Assembly: GCF_022808615.1 (NCBI RefSeq)
Contig: NZ_JAKZKS010000004.1
Location: forward strand, 1 to 64,000
Direction of reading: 5' to 3'
DNA: 64,000 nucleotides
Source: Bacillus sp. FJAT-47783
GTDB taxonomy: Bacteria > Bacillota > Bacilli > Bacillales > Aeribacillaceae
Shown here: positions 62,460 to 64,000 of the stretch, one piece after another
How the letters are laid out: each line of letters begins with the position of its first letter
How positions within the stretch are numbered: the stretch's first letter is position 1
Notes under the pieces: generated by a model
Seen by the model: only the letters and a program-made list of their open reading frames with translations
The model's database searches: none
What the model was told of the DNA's origin: nothing
Program-made: the position numbers and the translations under genes

Positions 62460-63833
62460 ATGCTACCAAAAGAATTTACAAACAAAATGAACATGCTGCT
62501 AAAAGAAGAAGCGAACGAATTTTTCAAGTCATACGAACAACCGAAATCAAGCGCTTTGCGTTTGAATGTTCTTAAACTTTCAACTAAACAATTTGAAGAC
62601 AATTCCCCTTTTCACACTTCAAAAATTCCTTTTTGCGATACAGGGTATTATTTTCATGCAGATAAAGATGAACCCGGTAAGCATCCGTATCATTTTACTG
62701 GAGCTTATTACATTCAAGAACCGAGCGCGATGTTGCCAGCAGAACTATTAAACCCAAATCCAACTGATCGCGTCCTCGATTTATGTGCAGCTCCCGGTGG
62801 AAAATCGACTCAATTAGCGGTGAAAATGAACAACAGTGGCGTGCTCGTTAGTAATGAAATACATCCAAAACGGGCGAAAATACTGGCTGAAAACATTGAG
62901 CGACTAGGCATTCGAAATACGGTTGTAACGAATGAAGCACCTGAACGGCTTGCTTCACATTTTCAACAGTATTTCGATAAAATTTTAGTCGATGCTCCTT
63001 GTTCTGGAGAAGGTATGTTTCGTAAAGATCCGGAAGCAACCAAATTTTGGAGCACTGAACATGTTGAAAAATGTGCGATTACCCAAAAAGAAATTTTACG
63101 AAATGCTTACAATATGTTAAAACCAGGTGGCGTGCTCGTTTATTCAACTTGTACTTTTTCACCGGAAGAAAATGAACAAGTAATGGAATGGTTTATTACA
63201 GAATTTCCTGATATGAAACTTCAAGCCATTCCGAAAGAATACGGCATGGCAGATGGCCGAATAAATTGGACCCTCCATAACACCGAAGCTGTTCAAAATA
63301 GCGTCCGATTATGGCCGCACTTATTAAAAGGCGAAGGTCATTTCGTTGCTAAGCTCATAAAGGCAAATGATGAAAGTGAACACAGTATTGTTAAACTTGA
63401 AAAAAACATCGTTAAAGAGCGTGATTTAAATGAATTCCGTTCTTTTGAAAAGCATTATTTAAAAAAGAAAATAACAGGAGATTTTATGATTCATAAAGAC
63501 CACTTATTTTTATTGCCAGACAATTGTCCTCATTTCGGAAACTTAAAGGTGATACGTAAAGGCCTTCATATCGGTTATTATAAAAAGAAGCGGTTTGAGC
63601 CAAGTCACCACCTTGCCCATTATTTATCACAAGAGGATGTGAAACATACTTACAACATGAAATCACATGAAAAGGAGTGGAAGGCTTATTTGCGTGGAGA
63701 AACGATTCCAACAGGCGGCGACAGTGGTTGGACATTAGTATTAATCGATGGCATGCCAATCGGTTGGGGAAAAGAAACAAAAGGTACGTTAAAAAACTTT
63801 TACCCGAAAGGCTTGCGGATTTATTTCAAGTAA
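62460..63833 (+). CDS. RNA m5C methyltransferase, RsmF/Sun (NOL1/NOP2) family
   Basis: About 457 residues. The SAM site is VLDLCAAPGGKSTQLA; the two catalytic Cys are in VDAPCSGEGMFRKDP (motif IV, TCT-independent) and VYSTCTFSPEENEQV (motif VI). The C-terminal part has a PUA-like extension (GLHIGYYKKKRFEPSHHLA). It likely methylates 16S rRNA cytosine as RsmF/RsmB-type enzymes do. The start at 62460 lies 10 nt from AAGGAG; ATG 62454 is too close to that site. Confidence 0.9.
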   Translation: MLPKEFTNKMNMLLKEEANEFFKSYEQPKSSALRLNVLKLSTKQFEDNSPFHTSKIPFCDTGYYFHADKDEPGKHPYHFTGAYYIQEPSAMLPAELLNPNPTDRVLDLCAAPGGKSTQLAVKMNNSGVLVSNEIHPKRAKILAENIERLGIRNTVVTNEAPERLASHFQQYFDKILVDAPCSGEGMFRKDPEATKFWSTEHVEKCAITQKEILRNAYNMLKPGGVLVYSTCTFSPEENEQVMEWFITEFPDMKLQAIPKEYGMADGRINWTLHNTEAVQNSVRLWPHLLKGEGHFVAKLIKANDESEHSIVKLEKNIVKERDLNEFRSFEKHYLKKKITGDFMIHKDHLFLLPDNCPHFGNLKVIRKGLHIGYYKKKRFEPSHHLAHYLSQEDVKHTYNMKSHEKEWKAYLRGETIPTGGDSGWTLVLIDGMPIGWGKETKGTLKNFYPKGLRIYFK

Positions 63834-63866
63834 GAGGGCAGACTCCTATTGAATCTGCCCTTTTCC
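63834..63866. terminator. Terminator after the RNA methyltransferase gene
   Basis: The 7-bp stem GGGCAGA/TCTGCCC is followed by TTTTCCTTT. It also abuts the convergent gene at 63868. Confidence 0.8.
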
Positions 63867-63867
63867 T

Positions 63868-64000
63868 TTACTCATACTCATATGGAATATATAGTTCCGC
63901 TGAAATTGTATCTTTCTCTAGATTAATATTTCCCGCTTTCACTTTGTAATCATTTTGCAATGATATATCGGTTAACTTGACGAATACTTGGGCTTTTTTT
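63868..64000 (-). CDS. C-terminal end of an unidentified gene, cut by the window edge
   Basis: Only the last 43 codons are visible: ...KAQVFVKLTDISLQNDYKVK, AGNINLEKDTISAELYIPYE, YE-stop. It is beta-strand rich and resembles no family I can name. The frame is open to the window edge. Confidence 0.65.
   Translation of the reverse strand, partial: KKAQVFVKLTDISLQNDYKVKAGNINLEKDTISAELYIPYEYE

Overview
The window is a low-GC, densely packed stretch of the chromosome of an aerobic endospore former of the family Bacillaceae. Spore-coat genes (cotJABC), Spo0M, a YjcZ-type protein, bacillithiol maturation (bshB2), class IV polyhydroxyalkanoate (PHA) genes and strong AGGAGG ribosome sites all point that way. 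Much of the gene order matches what I remember of the Bacillus subtilis terminus side: dhaS-sodF-yocR, odhAB-yojO-yojN-cwlS-yojI-bshB2-yojF-rarD, yodB-yodC, ctpA-yodH-yodI-yodJ-deoD-yodL-yodM-yozD-yodN-yozE-yokU-kamA-yodPQRST. Three blocks look like additions to that backbone: the PHA locus (5.9-9.8 kb), a sigma-54-controlled acyl-CoA module plus an efflux pump (26.6-34.2 kb), and kamR placed between kamA and yodP.

Layout. 0.1-5.8 kb: cotJ operon, catabolite-controlled aldehyde dehydrogenase (near-perfect cre site), superoxide dismutase and an SNF-family symporter. 5.9-9.8 kb: PHA granule locus, phaP-phaJ divergent from phaR-phaB-phaC. 10.2-18.7 kb: 2-oxoglutarate dehydrogenase E1/E2, a MoxR-ATPase/VWA pair and a LysM-NlpC/P60 wall hydrolase. 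19-26.4 kb: MATE pump, bacillithiol deacetylase, a CstR-like thiol sensor, RarD permease, an Hsp20-like protein, the YodB/YodC quinone-stress pair and a YitT membrane protein. 26.6-34.2 kb: CaiB-type CoA transferase/racemase, SDR dehydrogenase, acyl-CoA ligase, their CBS-PAS-AAA+ activator and a fosmidomycin-type MFS pump. 34.5-44.5 kb: small yod/yoz genes, CtpA protease, VanY-type carboxypeptidase, purine nucleoside phosphorylase, and a translationally coupled trio (His/Tyr/Lys-rich peptide, Ser/Thr kinase, Spo0M). 44.6-54 kb: lysine 2,3-aminomutase locus and bioB. 54-64 kb: YjcZ peptide, CorA with a structured leader, UspA, SulP, sulfurtransferase, fused MsrAB, small orphan proteins, a lipoprotein, an RNA m5C methyltransferase and a truncated gene.

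How it works together. Two separate sigma-54 circuits are readable: each has a -24/-12 element with exact GG-N10-GC spacing directly upstream of a catabolic gene (acyl-CoA ligase; kamA), with a dedicated AAA+ activator immediately upstream. The kam locus can be read as a route from lysine through acetyl-beta-lysine toward 4-aminobutyrate. Energy storage (PHA), the TCA cycle (odhAB), amino- and fatty-acid use and many sporulation genes suggest a region used in the transition to stationary phase and sporulation. Intergenic spaces carry several structured repeats, including one family seen in three copies of very different length. I saw no tRNA, rRNA, CRISPR array, intact insertion sequence or prophage.
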